From Anaerolineae bacterium (GTDB lineage Bacteria > Chloroflexota > Anaerolineae > Anaerolineales > Villigracilaceae), in the NCBI GenBank assembly GCA_003130845.1, contig QEXW01000140.1:1-64000 (forward strand): 64,000 nucleotides of DNA, given 5' to 3'. This document shows positions 41,213 through 50,333 of this stretch, piece after piece. The translations under genes and the position numbers were made by a program. The notes below the pieces were generated by a model. That model was not told the DNA's origin. It ran no database searches and worked only from the letters and a program-made list of their open reading frames with translations. How positions within the stretch are numbered: the first letter of the stretch is position 1; the number at the start of each line of letters is the position of its first letter.

Positions 41213-41956
41213 TTAGAATAAAAATGGCAGAATGGCCTTGCGGTTGGATGGGAAATTGGGGAACTTTTGCCGATACCAGGTGAGGGTACGGCGGCTGCGT
41301 GCCAATAAGTACCCTGCCATACCGAGCAGCGCAATTAAAGCAAAGAGATGGCGGGAGAGCAGTAAAATGCCCAACCAGGCGACAATCTCAAATAAGTAGT
41401 GCGGGCATACTACATAGTCGAACCAACCACCGCGTGGAAGAATATATTCACTGGAAGCGCCACGCAGATCGGCCAAGATTTTGTGGTGTACAAAGTTGGC
41501 GGTTTCTCCAAAAATGAATAGAAACAGTCCTAGCCAAAACAACCCATCGGGCGCAGGCAGCGGCCAACGGTTAAGGTAACTGAGAAATCCGGCGACCAAC
41601 GTGTAAAATGATGCAATTGCCAGGGTGGTAAATGGGTCTATGGGGCCAGAGTATTTGTGTAGGAACAGGACTTCTAAGCAGCGTTTGCCAAAATGGGTAA
41701 TCAGCGTTGTCAGCACAATAACCTGCACCAGGCTGGCGCTAGGCAAATAAGGCAGCGCAGCTATCACAGTCGCTACAATCGGTAGAAAGTACAAGGTAAA
41801 CATCCCCGCGCGCGGATGCCACCCTTTTTGCGGGCGGAATTTACTGTATTTCATGAGTGTTGAGCCTAAGGCTTCACCCGCGCCCATCCCCACAGAGAGA
41901 AGCGTGAGCGCCGCATATAGCGCTAGGTTAGCAGTGGTCCATTCCGGAAAAATCAT
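41213..41956 (-). CDS. Steroid 5-alpha-reductase-like membrane enzyme
   Basis: A 247-residue membrane protein with about six to seven helices. The C-terminal pattern GGWFDYVVCPHYLFEIVAWLG (in part: YVVCPHYLFEIVAW) followed by ARSRRTLTWYRQKFPNFPSNR (in part: WYRQKFPNFPSNRKA) is that of 3-oxo-5-alpha-steroid 4-dehydrogenases and very-long-chain enoyl-CoA reductases. AAGGAGC precedes the ATG at 41956. It is divergent from the enoyl-CoA hydratase gene with a 58-base gap, which suggests a link to acyl-chain or isoprenoid chemistry. It is not related in detail to the DUF1295 protein at 6116. Confidence 0.87.
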   Translation of the reverse strand: MIFPEWTTANLALYAALTLLSVGMGAGEALGSTLMKYSKFRPQKGWHPRAGMFTLYFLPIVATVIAALPYLPSASLVQVIVLTTLITHFGKRCLEVLFLHKYSGPIDPFTTLAIASFYTLVAGFLSYLNRWPLPAPDGLFWLGLFLFIFGETANFVHHKILADLRGASSEYILPRGGWFDYVVCPHYLFEIVAWLGILLLSRHLFALIALLGMAGYLLARSRRTLTWYRQKFPNFPSNRKAILPFLF

Positions 41957-41991
41957 CGGTGCTCCTTGCTTGGTGGTTGTGTCGGTCGGAT

Positions 41992-41997
41992 TATAAT
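41992..41997 (+). promoter_or_regulatory. Candidate -10 box of the enoyl-CoA hydratase operon
   Basis: TATAAT with TTGGTG 16 bases upstream (41970-41975). The gene starts at 42015 after the strong ribosome-binding site AGGAGGTAA. It sits in the 58-base space between divergent genes. Confidence 0.5.
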
Positions 41998-42014
41998 CGG
42001 GATAGGAGGTAAGT

Positions 42015-42788
42015 ATGGAATATACGTCCATTTTTGTCGAACGACGCGCACGAGTCGGGTTGATTACGCTGCATCGTCCGCAGGCGCTGAATGCGCTCAA
42101 CCAGGTGCTGTTGACAGAACTCACGCAGGCCTTGCTGGATTTGGATGCCGACGAGAGTATTGGCGCAATGGTCTTGACCGGCGGCGAGCGTGTCTTTGCT
42201 GCTGGAGCCGATATTCGCGAGATGGCCGAAGCGAGCGAAGATGAGATGCGCCAAAAAGGCTTCGTAGATTTGTTCGACCGTGTGCGGCGTGTCAAAAAAC
42301 CGCTGATTGCGGCGGTGAGTGGCTTTGCACTCGGCGGTGGCCTTGAACTGGCTTTGGCTTGTGATATGATTCTCGCCAGCGAAACCGCTCGCTTTGGCTT
42401 GCCTGAAGTCACCATTGGCGTTATTCCTGGCGCGGGTGGCACGCAACGATTGACTCATGCCATTGGCAAATATCTGGCCATGGAGATGATTCTCAACAAT
42501 CGTCATCTGACTGCGGCAGAAGCAGCTCAGTTTGGTTTGGTCAACCGCGTTTTGCCGGTAGAACGCTTGCTGGAAGAAAGCCTGGCCCTGGCAGAAAGTT
42601 TGGCCGGGCGTGCTCCTCTGGCAGTGCGCTCTGCCAAACAGGCTGTCAATCAGGCCTTTGAGGGGTCGCTTTCTGAGGGTCTGACTGAAGAACGCGACTT
42701 GTTCTACCATCTTTTTTCAACTGAAGATCAAAAGGAAGGCATGAGGGCCTTTTTGGAAAAACGTAAACCCGAATGGAAAGGAAAATAA
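42015..42788 (+). CDS. Enoyl-CoA hydratase/isomerase (crotonase)
   Basis: A 257-residue crotonase. Oxyanion-hole segments are FAAGADIREM and GFALGGGLELALACD. The two catalytic Glu residues of hydratases are both present, Glu111 in GGLELAL and Glu131 in LPEVTIG, twenty residues apart as in the rat enzyme, so it should hydrate enoyl-CoA in beta-oxidation. GAGGT precedes the ATG. It is followed after seven bases by an acetyltransferase gene, so the genes from here to the second DegV gene probably form an operon. Confidence 0.94.
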   Translation: MEYTSIFVERRARVGLITLHRPQALNALNQVLLTELTQALLDLDADESIGAMVLTGGERVFAAGADIREMAEASEDEMRQKGFVDLFDRVRRVKKPLIAAVSGFALGGGLELALACDMILASETARFGLPEVTIGVIPGAGGTQRLTHAIGKYLAMEMILNNRHLTAAEAAQFGLVNRVLPVERLLEESLALAESLAGRAPLAVRSAKQAVNQAFEGSLSEGLTEERDLFYHLFSTEDQKEGMRAFLEKRKPEWKGK

Positions 42789-42795
42789 CCAGCCT

Positions 42796-43593
42796 GTGAA
42801 CTACGAACGCACTTCTTTAGGATATTATGCGCTGGTAGAGGCCTTTGCGCAACTCGAACTGCGCGATGTACCGGTTTTGGCGCATGCTTCACTCCGTTCC
42901 TTTGGGCATATTGAGGGCGGCGCTGATACACTGATTTCAGCCTTGTTGCCGAATGTTGCTGCGCTGATGATGCCCGCTCACACTTACGTTACGATGATTA
43001 CCCCCCTCTCTGGGCCTGCCAACAACGGTATTGTCTATGGACGACGGCAGGACCAGAACCGCATGGCCGAACCATTTTCTCCGACCATGCCTGCAGACCG
43101 GTTGATGGGGATTGTGGCCGAGACGTTGCGTCAACGCCCGGGGGCCAAGCGCTCGATGCATCCCATTTTGTCTTTTACCGGTATCAATGTAGACCGTGCT
43201 TTGAAATCACAAACGCTCGAAGAGCCGTTTGCTCCCATTCGGATGCTGGCAGAAAATGATGGCTGGGTCTTGCTTTTGGGCGTAGACCATACCGTCAATA
43301 CGACTGTGCATTATGCTGAAAAGCTGGCCGGGCGGCGGCAGTTTATCCGTTGGGCGTTGACCGAAAACGGCATCATTGACTGTCCAAACTTCCCCGGCTG
43401 TTCGGCGGGCTTCAAATCGCTGGAACGTGACTTGGCGCCCTTTACTCGACAAATCATGGTTGGACAAGCTACCGTGCGTGCTATGCCGATGCAAGCCATC
43501 ATTGAAGTCGTTAAGCATCGCTTAGCTCGCAACCCAAAGGATTTGCTGTGCAGTGACCTAACCTGCGAGCGTTGTAACGAGTTGCGGAAGTAG
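42796..43593 (+). CDS. AAC(3)-like N-acetyltransferase
   Basis: A 265-residue protein of the aminoglycoside 3-N-acetyltransferase family. Typical stretches are VLAHASLRSFGHIEGGADTLI near the N terminus (in part: LAHASLRSFGHIEGG), MMPAHTYV, and RSMHPILSFTG with the conserved His. Start is GTG at 42796. The C terminus carries an unusual cluster CSDLTCERC within the last 16 residues, which could bind a metal. The acceptor is unknown; relatives also acetylate non-antibiotic amines, so antibiotic resistance should not be assumed. Confidence 0.87.
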   Translation: MNYERTSLGYYALVEAFAQLELRDVPVLAHASLRSFGHIEGGADTLISALLPNVAALMMPAHTYVTMITPLSGPANNGIVYGRRQDQNRMAEPFSPTMPADRLMGIVAETLRQRPGAKRSMHPILSFTGINVDRALKSQTLEEPFAPIRMLAENDGWVLLLGVDHTVNTTVHYAEKLAGRRQFIRWALTENGIIDCPNFPGCSAGFKSLERDLAPFTRQIMVGQATVRAMPMQAIIEVVKHRLARNPKDLLCSDLTCERCNELRK

Positions 43594-43599
43594 AACATC

Positions 43600-44256
43600 A
43601 TGGATGGCATTCTCACATTTCTGATTGTGCTGGCGGGATGGGTGTTTTCACTTACGTTGCATGAGTTTGCCCATGCCTTTGTGGCCTACCGCGGTGGTGA
43701 TTGGACCGTGCGCGAGAAGGGCTATTTGACCTTTAACCCGCTCAAGTACACTCATCCGGTTTATTCGATTGCTTTGCCCCTGCTCTTCTTGGTCTTAGGT
43801 GGAATTGGGCTACCGGGGGGCGCCGTCTACATCCAGACTCATCTGCTGCGCTCTAAACATTGGCAAACGGCGGTTTCTTTGGCCGGGCCGTTTTCTAACT
43901 TGCTGGTGGCGGTGCTTTTGGGGGGACTTTTGCAGATTGTACCGGTTTCGATAAGCGGCATTTGGCCTGGATTGGCTTTTTTGGCTTTATTGCAAGTGAC
44001 CGCCTTTTTGTTTAATATGCTGCCCATCCCTCCCTTTGACGGTTATGGCGCGCTGCGGCCACATCTGAGTTGGAACGTTCGTGAAAACATGGACCGCTTT
44101 GGACAAGTTTCGCTGTTTGTCGTCTTACTAGCCTTCTGGTATCTCCCTTTTGTCGGGCAGGTGTTTTGGGGGTTGGTGGGTTGGCTAGCCCGACTGATTG
44201 GAATTCCCCTTGACTTGGCGCTTGTGGGTCAATCTTTGTTCTTGTTCTGGAGGTAA
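43600..44256 (+). CDS. Site-2-protease-like M50 metallopeptidase
   Basis: A 218-residue membrane protein with about six helices. The zinc motif HEFAH (21-25) is in the first helix, and the third ligand region NMLPIPPFDGYG lies in the second half, as in family M50. It has no PDZ domain. Such enzymes cut membrane-bound regulators, for example anti-sigma factors. It begins six bases after the acetyltransferase stop. The ECF sigma/anti-sigma pair at 45290 follows two genes later, an attractive but unproven target. Confidence 0.9.
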   Translation: MDGILTFLIVLAGWVFSLTLHEFAHAFVAYRGGDWTVREKGYLTFNPLKYTHPVYSIALPLLFLVLGGIGLPGGAVYIQTHLLRSKHWQTAVSLAGPFSNLLVAVLLGGLLQIVPVSISGIWPGLAFLALLQVTAFLFNMLPIPPFDGYGALRPHLSWNVRENMDRFGQVSLFVVLLAFWYLPFVGQVFWGLVGWLARLIGIPLDLALVGQSLFLFWR

Positions 44257-44261
44257 ACACC

Positions 44262-45125
44262 ATGCCCAAAATTGCTGTTATCACCGATACAGACTCGAGT
44301 CTACCCTTTGACCTGGCAGAACGCCACCAGATTGTTCAAGTCCCTATCATGATTCAGTTTGGCGAAGAATCGTTTCGCGATGGCTACGAAATAGATAGCC
44401 GTACCGTGTTTGAGCGCATTGACCGCGAGAAACGCTTGCCAAAAACTGCTGCACCTGCCCCCGGACAGTTTGCTCAGGCGTTTGAACATGCTTTTCAACA
44501 AGGCGCGGAAGAAATTTTATGTCTCACTATCAGTAGCGCGATGAGTGCGACTTACACGGCGGCGCGTCAGGCAGCGGAACTCTTTCCGGGGCGGAAAATC
44601 GAGGTCATGGACACCCGCACGCTGAGCATGGGGCAGGGGTATATGGCTTTGGCGGCTGCCGAAGCGGTGGCTTGTGGCGCGAGCCTGGCCCAAGCCAAAG
44701 CCGCTGCCGAGGAGGTTCGCGGGCGCACTTTTTTGTTTGGCTCTCTGTTCACGTTGAAATATATCGCCATGAGCGGACGCGTCAGTTCTTTGGCGGCGGG
44801 TATGGCCGGTTTGCTCGACATCAAGCCAATTTTAACTTTGCGAAATGATAAGTTGGAATTGCTGGAGCGCGTGCGAACCCAGAAAAAATCTTGGGCACGT
44901 ATGGTTGAATTGTGTCAGGAGCAAACCAACGGGAAACGCTTGGAGAAACTCTCCATCTTGCATGTGAATGACCCAAACGGTGCGCAAGAAGTGGAGAAAT
45001 TGTTGTGTGCTGCTCTGCCTTGCCCGCCAGAAATTACGCGTGGCGAGATTCTCCCTGGCCTTTCTATTCACACCGGCACGGGAACGGTGGTGGTGGTTGG
45101 TGTGGTCGGCAACGCGAATCCCTGA
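44262..45125 (+). CDS. DegV family fatty-acid-binding protein (second copy)
   Basis: A 287-residue DegV protein. The N-terminal IAVITDTDSSLP, the KTAAPAPGQFAQAF segment, LCLTISSAMSATYTAA and MDTRTLSMGQGY are the family ligand-site segments; the later GLLDIKPIL is typical. It differs clearly from the copy at 32753 (different fatty acid specificity is known among DegV paralogues). GGAGGTAA precedes the ATG. It ends the plus-strand operon, and a terminator follows. Confidence 0.93.
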   Translation: MPKIAVITDTDSSLPFDLAERHQIVQVPIMIQFGEESFRDGYEIDSRTVFERIDREKRLPKTAAPAPGQFAQAFEHAFQQGAEEILCLTISSAMSATYTAARQAAELFPGRKIEVMDTRTLSMGQGYMALAAAEAVACGASLAQAKAAAEEVRGRTFLFGSLFTLKYIAMSGRVSSLAAGMAGLLDIKPILTLRNDKLELLERVRTQKKSWARMVELCQEQTNGKRLEKLSILHVNDPNGAQEVEKLLCAALPCPPEITRGEILPGLSIHTGTGTVVVVGVVGNANP

Positions 45126-45151
45126 TTGGGGCGCCCTTGTGGATGTGCAGC

Positions 45152-45187
45152 AACGCCAGTGGAATGAAACCCTGGCGTTTTTGTTTT
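45152..45187 (+). terminator. Rho-independent terminator after the second DegV gene
   Basis: AACGCCAG at 45152-45159 is complementary to CTGGCGTT at 45172-45179, followed by TTTTTGTTTT (overlapping the arm). Confidence 0.85.
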
Positions 45188-45289
45188 CGTATGAAATCCT
45201 CAAGAGTATCTATCTCACAATCATAAGCAACATCCGGTGAATAAAAACGGGGTACACTGCGTTAATCTTGCAGATGAAAGGAATGGTTC

Positions 45290-45865
45290 GTGACGTTTAC
45301 TCATGCGGAATGCGAAGAATTGCTCATTGCCCAAGCGCAGCGCGGCGACCGACAAGCCTATGGGGAACTCGTGCAGCGATATTTCCCAGGTGTGGTGAGG
45401 GTAGCGTATCGCCTGTGTGGCGATGCTGACCTCGCACAAGATGCAGCGCAGGAAGCATTCCTAAAGGCCTGGTTAAACCTCCATTCCTTCCGCGCTGGCA
45501 CGTCTTTGCGCAACTGGCTGTATCGCATTGTGGTCAATACCATACTCGATACCCTGCGGCGCAACACCAAAACAGTCGAAACCGCGCTTGAGGATTTGCC
45601 GCTTTCTGACCCGCTGCCGTTGCCCGAAGAACATCTGTTTGAGCATGAGCGTGCCCAGATAGTGCAGCGCGCTCTTCTATCTCTACCCTCTGCCAGTCGT
45701 TCGGTGTTGGTTTTGCGCGAATATGGTGAACTTTCCTATCAAGAAATTGCTGAGGCGCTGGGCATTCCGCTTGGCACGGTTATGTCGCGGCTGCATGCTG
45801 CTCGTGCGCAACTGAAGCGCTTGTTGGAATTGCATCTAACCGATTTGGAGATGAAATATGTCTAA
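45290..45865 (+). CDS. ECF sigma-70 family RNA polymerase sigma factor (second)
   Basis: A 191-residue ECF sigma factor with GTG start. Region 2 has YRLCGDADLAQDAAQEAFL and NWLYRIVVNTILDTLRRN; region 4 has SYQEIAEALGIPLGTVMSRL. AAAGGAATGG stands before the GTG. The stop lies eight bases inside the anti-sigma gene, so the pair is translationally coupled. Confidence 0.95.
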   Translation: MTFTHAECEELLIAQAQRGDRQAYGELVQRYFPGVVRVAYRLCGDADLAQDAAQEAFLKAWLNLHSFRAGTSLRNWLYRIVVNTILDTLRRNTKTVETALEDLPLSDPLPLPEEHLFEHERAQIVQRALLSLPSASRSVLVLREYGELSYQEIAEALGIPLGTVMSRLHAARAQLKRLLELHLTDLEMKYV

Positions 45866-46451
45866 ACACGTCACTCCTTGGTTGAGCGCTTATCACGATG
45901 GAGAATTGCATGGTGTGGGCTTACGCCGGGTAGAGCAGCATTTGGCAGAATGTCCCCAATGTCGCGCCGAGTTGGAAGAATTGCGCATGCTTTCGGTTTT
46001 GCTGCGACAAACACCTCCGGCAGTGAACTTTTTGCGTCCAGAACGTTTTGTGGCGCGCCTGGTTTTACAACTGCCGCGTCGGACTTCGCTGGTGGTTGAA
46101 TTTGGCTGGTGGTTGGTGCCATTTGGCACGTTGGCTGTCTGGTTATTTGCGCAGGTCACTTCCTGGCTGCGCGCCGTTTTCTTGTTGGGACTGGATGCTG
46201 GGCTGTTGACAAACCTTCTGGAATTTCCCTCGACGTCACTTCAGATGAACTGGTTTACTGCCTTGACATCATTGTTGGGCAATCATCTTAACCCATTCGT
46301 GCAGGCAGGGCTTTCTATCCTAAACAATCTACACGTGCTCGTGGTACGCTGGCAAAGCAATTTGCTTTTCGAGGCGATTTTGATAGTAGTCTATCTCGCT
46401 TGGCTTATGGTTTGCATGGCACGTTGTTCATCTCGTCTGCGGACCGCTTGA
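45858..46451 (+). CDS. Zinc-containing membrane anti-sigma factor
   Basis: A 197-residue protein. The N-terminal zinc-binding anti-sigma motif is intact: His in SAYHDGEL, then H-x3-C-x2-C in HLAECPQC. Three hydrophobic segments follow (about 78-100, 103-125 and 165-190). Such factors hold the sigma factor at the membrane and release it upon redox or proteolytic signals; an M50 protease lies upstream. Overlaps the sigma gene by eight bases. Confidence 0.92.
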   Translation: MSKHVTPWLSAYHDGELHGVGLRRVEQHLAECPQCRAELEELRMLSVLLRQTPPAVNFLRPERFVARLVLQLPRRTSLVVEFGWWLVPFGTLAVWLFAQVTSWLRAVFLLGLDAGLLTNLLEFPSTSLQMNWFTALTSLLGNHLNPFVQAGLSILNNLHVLVVRWQSNLLFEAILIVVYLAWLMVCMARCSSRLRTA

Positions 46452-46480
46452 TGGCGGCGAAATTGAAAGGAGTGTGTCAC

Positions 46481-47587
46481 ATGTTAGATTTTCAAAAAAT
46501 TCTCGTTCGAGCGTGGCAAATTTTGTGGAATTACCGCGCGCTATGGGTGTTTGGGTTTATCCTGGCCCTTGCGAGCGGAGGCGGGGGTGGGGGTGGCAAC
46601 AATTACTCTGCCAGAGAGAACAGCAATCAATTTTTCAGCGGTGAGGGGCTGGAGCAGTTCCAAGGCAAAACACCCGGCGAGTTGTTCAACGCTATGGTTC
46701 AAATGCTTGGGCAAGCTTTGCGCCATTTGCAAGAGCGATTCCCGGTCGAGTTTCAAATGGGCATTGCGGCCATCGTTTTTGCCTTCTTGGTCTTTTCTCT
46801 GTTTGGGTTAGCGCTGACGATTCTTCGCTATGTCGCCGAAGCCGCCACCATTCGCATGGTAGATGAATATGAACAGAGTGGCCTGAAGGTAGGTTTTTGG
46901 CAGGGTTGGCGTTATGGATGGTCACGGGCGGCCTGGCGCTTATTCCTGCTGGATGTGCTGGTTCACCTGCCGCTGCTCGTGATGTTCACTGTAATTGGCC
47001 TGGTGATATGGTGGATTCTTTCCGCGGCGCTCAGTGGTGTGCGCGCCAGCTTGGCGACTGCGTTAATCGCCGGCATTGGCCTGGTGTTTGTTACCGCAGT
47101 TGTTATTATCGTCCTGGTCACCGTTCTGCGTTTGGTACGTGACTTAGCCTGGCGCTCAATTGTCTTAGAAAATCTCACCGTGCTGGATGCGTTCCGCCAG
47201 GCGTTGACACTCGGCAAGCGACAATGGAAGAATGTCGGTTTGATGTGGTTAATGATGATTGGGATAGGGATTGTATGGACGCTGCTTTTCTTCATCATTG
47301 TTTTCCCTCTGCTGGCCGTCTCTATTCTGACGGGTTTGTTGGGCTTGTTGACGGCGCTGATTCCGGGCTTACTCACCGCAGGCGTTGCTGCCCTGTTCTC
47401 CGTCCCTGATTACTGGCCTTGGATTTTTGCTGCCATTATTGGCCTGCCGATTTTTATCGTGATTTGGCTTGCGCCGATTTTCTTAGTAGATGGTTGGGCC
47501 AAAATTTATGCTTCAAGCGTCTGGACTTTGACCTATCGCGAGTTGAAGGCACTCGAGGCGCTCAAATCTGACCTGACCCAGGGATAG
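46481..47587 (+). CDS. Multi-helix membrane protein next to the sigma pair
   Basis: A 368-residue membrane protein with about five to six helices and a Gly-rich loop (SGGGGGGG, about 30-38). The N terminus (VRAWQILWNYRALWVFG) and the later VLENLTVLDAFRQALTLGK pattern resemble the membrane protein at 57336-58229, so the two are paralogues of an unnamed family. AAAGGAGTG precedes the ATG. It follows the anti-sigma gene by 29 bases and a good terminator ends the operon. Its role is unknown. Confidence 0.75.
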   Translation: MLDFQKILVRAWQILWNYRALWVFGFILALASGGGGGGGNNYSARENSNQFFSGEGLEQFQGKTPGELFNAMVQMLGQALRHLQERFPVEFQMGIAAIVFAFLVFSLFGLALTILRYVAEAATIRMVDEYEQSGLKVGFWQGWRYGWSRAAWRLFLLDVLVHLPLLVMFTVIGLVIWWILSAALSGVRASLATALIAGIGLVFVTAVVIIVLVTVLRLVRDLAWRSIVLENLTVLDAFRQALTLGKRQWKNVGLMWLMMIGIGIVWTLLFFIIVFPLLAVSILTGLLGLLTALIPGLLTAGVAALFSVPDYWPWIFAAIIGLPIFIVIWLAPIFLVDGWAKIYASSVWTLTYRELKALEALKSDLTQG

Positions 47588-47607
47588 CCTGTGGCAGTTT
47601 TCTACGA

Positions 47608-47638
47608 AACCTGGCGCGCTCAGCACGCCAGGTTTTTT
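47608..47638 (+). terminator. Rho-independent terminator after the sigma operon
   Basis: AACCTGGCG at 47608-47616 is complementary to CGCCAGGTT at 47626-47634, and TTTTTTAT follows the GG of the right arm. Confidence 0.9.
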
Positions 47639-47686
47639 ATAAGATGTTTGCAGGGGGTATCTCGTGTAGTTTTTGGCAGCGCTGGC

Positions 47687-48634
47687 TTAACCGTAGGCGC
47701 GCGAGATTGATTCCGAGGCAGTGGTTTCCTCATTGCGTGGTGACGAAGCCGAAGCCGGGGATTTGACGCTGGTCATCTTGCGTAACAGGTCATACCAAAA
47801 AGGCGCTCCCTGCGCGACGGCGATGGTTGTCATCAGTAGGCCAATCAGTTTCAACAACCAGAACCATAAAAAATCCCCCAATGCGCTCATCGGCGGTGCG
47901 TTTTTCAATGCCGAACTCCAGCCGATGTGAATGGTTAACTCCTCCAGGTCAGACAGCAGGGGGCCGGTATCGGCATCGTATCCATATTGCGCAATATAGG
48001 CTTGCGCCTTGACGGAGGCGATGGCGCGCATATCGGGTGTTGCCCACAGTTGACGAAATAAATCAATGCTATCAACCCCTAAGAGCAGCGTGAGGGCCAG
48101 GGAGAAAAACAAAACATATCGCCTGGCGAGCGCGGTAAACATATCGGAAGCCTGCTGCATCAATCCCTCGAACCATAGCGCCATTTTAGCGCGCAGTTCT
48201 AGCACGTTGCTGATGCCGCTGTTCACTAACCGCAGCAGTTCCGTTTTGCCTTCCGAGGGTGGCAGCTTATTGATGAGTTCAATCAGCTCCTCACTGTTGG
48301 CAGCAATATCGAGTTTTGCTAAGTCGAAGAATGCATCTAACAGATTTGAAACTGGAATGCGCTCTACCCGTTTTTCTACCAACTGCACGTTGCGTGAGAA
48401 GATGCTGCGCCAATCTTGGTACCGCACTGGCGCTAGCGAACGAATCTGCGGCATACTCAACAACTGACCGAGCGACTTGGCACCCACAATACGTCGTAGG
48501 ATGTTCTCTAAAGTCCGTCCGCGCGTCTCGAAGGTGTTCATCGCAAACTGACACATCCACGAAACAACCATGCTCATGAGATAATATGTCAACGCCAGTC
48601 CAAGGGCGACTTCGAGTACTTGCGAGAGTGACAT
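47687..48634 (-). CDS. Membrane protein with central cytoplasmic helical region
   Basis: A 315-residue protein with an N-terminal membrane helix (about 8-30), a long amphipathic middle part (50-160), and two to three helices in the second half. The family is not recognised. GGAGGC precedes the ATG at 48634; the frame continues to 48700 without a start signal. It is convergent with the sigma operon and divergent from the threonine synthase gene. Confidence 0.75.
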   Translation of the reverse strand: MSLSQVLEVALGLALTYYLMSMVVSWMCQFAMNTFETRGRTLENILRRIVGAKSLGQLLSMPQIRSLAPVRYQDWRSIFSRNVQLVEKRVERIPVSNLLDAFFDLAKLDIAANSEELIELINKLPPSEGKTELLRLVNSGISNVLELRAKMALWFEGLMQQASDMFTALARRYVLFFSLALTLLLGVDSIDLFRQLWATPDMRAIASVKAQAYIAQYGYDADTGPLLSDLEELTIHIGWSSALKNAPPMSALGDFLWFWLLKLIGLLMTTIAVAQGAPFWYDLLRKMTSVKSPASASSPRNEETTASESISRAYG

Positions 48635-48994
48635 GCGGCCTCCTCTCTCATTTCGCCCGCTATCTATTGTGGTCAGGATGCGCAATCCATACGAAACCAA
48701 CCGAGCGTGCTGGCCGATCTGGAGCAGGCGGTGAGATGTATCACAAGTGTATGAGAAATTCGCGTTGAGAGCAAGGGCTGCCTCTCCGATTGCCCTCTAC
48801 TGTCTCAATAGTATAATATCCCGAATGAATAAGATGGAACGACCATTTTCCCTAGAAAACCACGCTGAGCCCCCTTTTTTGAGACCGAGCAAGTTGCTCG
48901 CTCGAACCCGTCTCTTTTGAGACGGTCTTCCTTACAAAAGCACGACATCTGGTGACAACTCTGGCCTGTTAAGTTGCCTGTTATAAGGACTGCT
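48635..48994 (+). promoter_or_regulatory. Structured leader of the threonine synthase gene
   Basis: The 360-base space holds a promoter, TTGCCC at 48790 and TATAAT at 48812-48817 with 16 bases between, and a leader of about 170 bases. The leader has three elements: GAGAC at 48881, a hairpin CGAGCA/TGCTCG at 48886-48900, and a hairpin CCGTCTC/GAGACGG at 48908-48925. GTCTC at 48910-48914 can pair either with GAGAC at 48881-48885 or with GAGAC at 48919-48923, so the two structures exclude each other. There is no strong T-run and no T-box signature, and I do not assign a known regulator class. Confidence 0.55.
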
Positions 48995-50275
48995 ATGCAC
49001 AATTTTCTCGGCTATCACTGTTCTCTATGTAACAAAGAATATCTGCCCGGGCAAGTCACATATACCTGTTCTTGTGGCGGAAACTTAGATGTTGTGCTGG
49101 ATTACGATGCTCTCAAAAAGAAATATCAGCCGGATGATTTGCTATGCCGAGATGATTCCTCCTTATGGCGATACCTGCCACTCTTGCCGGTTACTTTTCC
49201 ACCGGCTGCTGAGCAAACCCCCCTTCATCTGGCAGGAGGTACGCCAATCCTTTCCCTGCCCCGTCTGGCTGCCGAATTGGGCCTCAAGCAGTTGTGGCTC
49301 AAAGACGAAAGTCGCAACCCAACAGCTTCTTTCAAAGACCGTGCCTCGGCCATTGTAGTAGCGCGCGCTATTGAGATAAAGGCCGAAATCGTGGTGACGG
49401 CTTCTACGGGTAACGCCGGTGCAGCGCTGGCCGGTATGGCGGCAGCCGTTGGACAAAAAGCAGTTATCTTTGCGCCTAAATCTGCCCCACCGGCTAAAAT
49501 CGCACAATTGCTGGTCTTTGGCGCTAAAGTGTTGTTGGTAGATGGGACGTATGATGATGCCTTTGATTTGTCCATCAAAGCAGCTGAAGAATTTGGCTGG
49601 TATTGCCGCAATACGGGCTACAACCCCTTCACTGCCGAAGGAAAAAAGACGGCTGCCTATGAAATTTGGGAAGGCCTGCGTAAACAGGTTGAGCTTGGCT
49701 TGAGTTACAAACTTGGCAAGGACACTACTCCCCTTACACATTCGCGCTTGACGATTTTCGTTTCGGTAGGAGATGGTAATATTATTTCAGGCCTTCACAA
49801 GGGGTTTAAAGATTTGCGCGCTTTAGGTTGGCTCGAACAGTTGCCGCGCATCGTTGGTGTTCAGGCAGATGGCTCGGCAGCGATTGCTCACGCTTTCCAT
49901 GCCGGCACCGAGACGATTGTTCCAGTACAGGCTGCTACCCTGGCCGATTCCATTTCTGTAGATTTGCCGCGCGACGGTGTGCGTGCAGTGCGCGCGGCAC
50001 GTGAGACGGGTGGAACCTACATCACCGTTTCAGATGCTCAAATTCTTCAGGCCATTGCTATCTTAGGACGGTATGGCATTTTTGCCGAACCTGCCGGCGC
50101 GACCGCTCTGGCAGGACTGATGGCAGCCAGAACCAGCGGATGGCTGGAAGCCGATGCCCCCGTCTTGGTGCTAAACACCGGCAGCGGCTTAAAAGATGTG
50201 CGCGCGGCGATGCAAGCAGTGGCCTCTGCACCCATCATCGAACCTACATTACAAGCCGTCAAACGTGAACTCTAA
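48995..50275 (+). CDS. thrC: Threonine synthase
   Basis: A 426-residue PLP enzyme of the zinc-ribbon threonine synthase subtype, which converts O-phosphohomoserine to L-threonine. The N-terminal ribbon has Cys at 9, 12, 25 and 27. The PLP Lys is Lys114 in NPTASFKDR, the phosphate-binding turn is [11 protein letters not shown], and SVGDGN and GSGLKD are conserved in the second half. AAGGAC precedes the ATG at 48995; the frame is open to 48974. A long structured leader precedes it. No other threonine-pathway gene is adjacent, and the next gene encodes a glycosyltransferase. Confidence 0.93.
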   Translation: MHNFLGYHCSLCNKEYLPGQVTYTCSCGGNLDVVLDYDALKKKYQPDDLLCRDDSSLWRYLPLLPVTFPPAAEQTPLHLAGGTPILSLPRLAAELGLKQLWLKDESRNPTASFKDRASAIVVARAIEIKAEIVVTASTGNAGAALAGMAAAVGQKAVIFAPKSAPPAKIAQLLVFGAKVLLVDGTYDDAFDLSIKAAEEFGWYCRNTGYNPFTAEGKKTAAYEIWEGLRKQVELGLSYKLGKDTTPLTHSRLTIFVSVGDGNIISGLHKGFKDLRALGWLEQLPRIVGVQADGSAAIAHAFHAGTETIVPVQAATLADSISVDLPRDGVRAVRAARETGGTYITVSDAQILQAIAILGRYGIFAEPAGATALAGLMAARTSGWLEADAPVLVLNTGSGLKDVRAAMQAVASAPIIEPTLQAVKREL

Positions 50276-50333
50276 ACGGTGTTCTTTGCCAAACATATCG
50301 TTGCACTCACCAAACGTGTTAGGAACAATACCT

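Noticed and set aside
42796-43593. Antibiotic resistance gene
   Set aside because: AAC(3)-family membership alone does not show drug acetylation; there is no mobile element or resistance neighbour.
48812-48994. T-box before threonine synthase
   Set aside because: The conserved T-box sequence and specifier loop are not visible, and no T-run terminator follows.
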